DNA from: Acanthamoeba sp. SK_2022b
Taxonomy: Eukaryota > Discosea > Longamoebia > Acanthamoebidae
Length of the DNA: 16,233 nt
Assembly (NCBI GenBank): GCA_027943245.1
Contig: JANDJZ010000941.1
Coordinates: 1-16,233 of the forward strand
Direction: 5' to 3'
The notes under the pieces are model-generated. The model worked only from the letters and a program-made list of their open reading frames with translations. It was not told the origin of the DNA and did no database searches. Numbering within the stretch: position 1 is the stretch's first letter; each line of letters opens with the position of its first letter. This document shows, one piece after another, positions 15,791 to 16,233 of the stretch. The translations under genes and the position numbers were made by a program.

Positions 15791-15954
15791 CGTCATTCCG
15801 GGCGAAGCGCAGCGAAGACACGGAACCCAGCGGCATCGAAGGCGAAGTTGAGAAGCCGTACACACCCCAACCGCAGAGTCCGCGACAGTTTCCCGCTCTC
15901 GCGGGCCGCTGGGTCCCCCGGTCTACGCCGCAAGCGGCTTGCCGGGGGATGACG
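15791..15954. repeat. 164-bp intergenic inverted-repeat element (REP-like)
   Basis: The left arm (15791-15834) begins CGTCATTCCGGGC and ends ACCCAGCGGC. The right arm (15905-15954) begins GCCGCTGGGT and ends GGGGGATGACG. The outer six and inner ten bases are perfectly complementary and the middle is partly so, around a loop of about 70 nt. This form, with CGTCAT/ATGACG ends, looks like a dispersed intergenic element of alphaproteobacterial genomes. It lies between the DUF885 gene and the convergent dehydrogenase and could act as a bidirectional terminator or mRNA stabiliser. Confidence 0.75.
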
Positions 15955-15965
15955 ATGATTGTGGG

Positions 15966-16233
15966 CTATTGCGCGGTCATGCCGCCGTCGATCTTGAACT
16001 CGGAGCCGGTGACGAACTTCGATTCATCAGACGCCAGATAGAGGACGCAGTAGGCCACGTCGTCCGGTTCGCCGATCCGCTTCAAGGGAATGCCGCGCGC
16101 CAGACGTTCCGCCGCCTTGGCCTCGTCGCCGCCCGCCATGGCGATGAAGGGGTCCAGGATCGGGGTCTTGATGAAGACGGGGTGGACCGAGTTGCAGCGC
16201 ACGTTCCAGTCGGCCTTGGCCGCCTCCAGCGCC
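15966..16233 (-). CDS. Short-chain dehydrogenase/reductase, C-terminal part (5' end outside window)
   Basis: Only about 88 C-terminal residues are in the window; the frame is open to the right edge. They read ...ALEAAKADWNVRCNSVHPVFIKTP, then RIGEPDDVAYCVLYLASDESKFVTGSEFKIDGGMTAQ. This is the standard end of a classical NAD(P)-dependent SDR: the post-catalytic NSVxPG/F-x-TP loop and the ASDxS...TGxxxxIDGG signature. The usual Gly after NSVHP is Val here (VHPVFIKTP), a known variant. The YxxxK and Rossmann motifs lie outside the window, so the substrate cannot be inferred. Confidence 0.93.
   Translation of the reverse strand, partial: ALEAAKADWNVRCNSVHPVFIKTPILDPFIAMAGGDEAKAAERLARGIPLKRIGEPDDVAYCVLYLASDESKFVTGSEFKIDGGMTAQ

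Overview
This is a GC-rich chromosomal window of alphaproteobacterial character. The likely source is Caulobacterales, probably Brevundimonas-like. That placement is inferred from the strong G/C third-codon bias, the TonB-dependent receptor plus NagB-II sugar locus, and a CGTCAT...ATGACG intergenic inverted repeat of a type familiar from this group. No database search was possible.

Positions 1-7877 form an N-acetylglucosamine / chitooligosaccharide locus with two divergent arms. The leftward arm has a TonB-dependent outer-membrane receptor (4704-1965), then a strong intrinsic terminator, then an exported GH20 beta-N-acetylhexosaminidase that runs off the left edge. The rightward arm is a tightly overlapped set: GntR/HutC regulator, SIS-domain glucosamine-6-phosphate deaminase (NagB-II type), and nagA deacetylase, each joined to the next by TGATG. 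The shared intergenic region carries three related 18-bp elements, the best candidates for the regulator's operators. The receptor and the regulator each carry one single-base frameshift. These are either assembly errors or damage to the pathway. No GlcNAc kinase or inner-membrane permease is in the window.

Positions 7993-12996 hold a 190-aa lipoprotein on the plus strand, whose stop codon overlaps that of a convergent three-gene signalling operon. In transcription order that operon is an OmpR-type response regulator, an exported LysM+FecR protein, and a CHASE2-PAS-histidine kinase. The layout suggests an envelope-sensing system in which a secreted peptidoglycan-binding/FecR protein feeds a sensor with a large periplasmic domain.

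Positions 12997-14406 are sparse: a small soluble protein (83 aa), a small single-span membrane protein, and tRNA-Arg(CCG) on the minus strand. Positions 14497-16233 hold a short DUF885-family lipoprotein with an HEGYPGHH metal motif, a 164-bp intergenic inverted repeat, and the C-terminal end of a short-chain dehydrogenase that leaves the window on the right.
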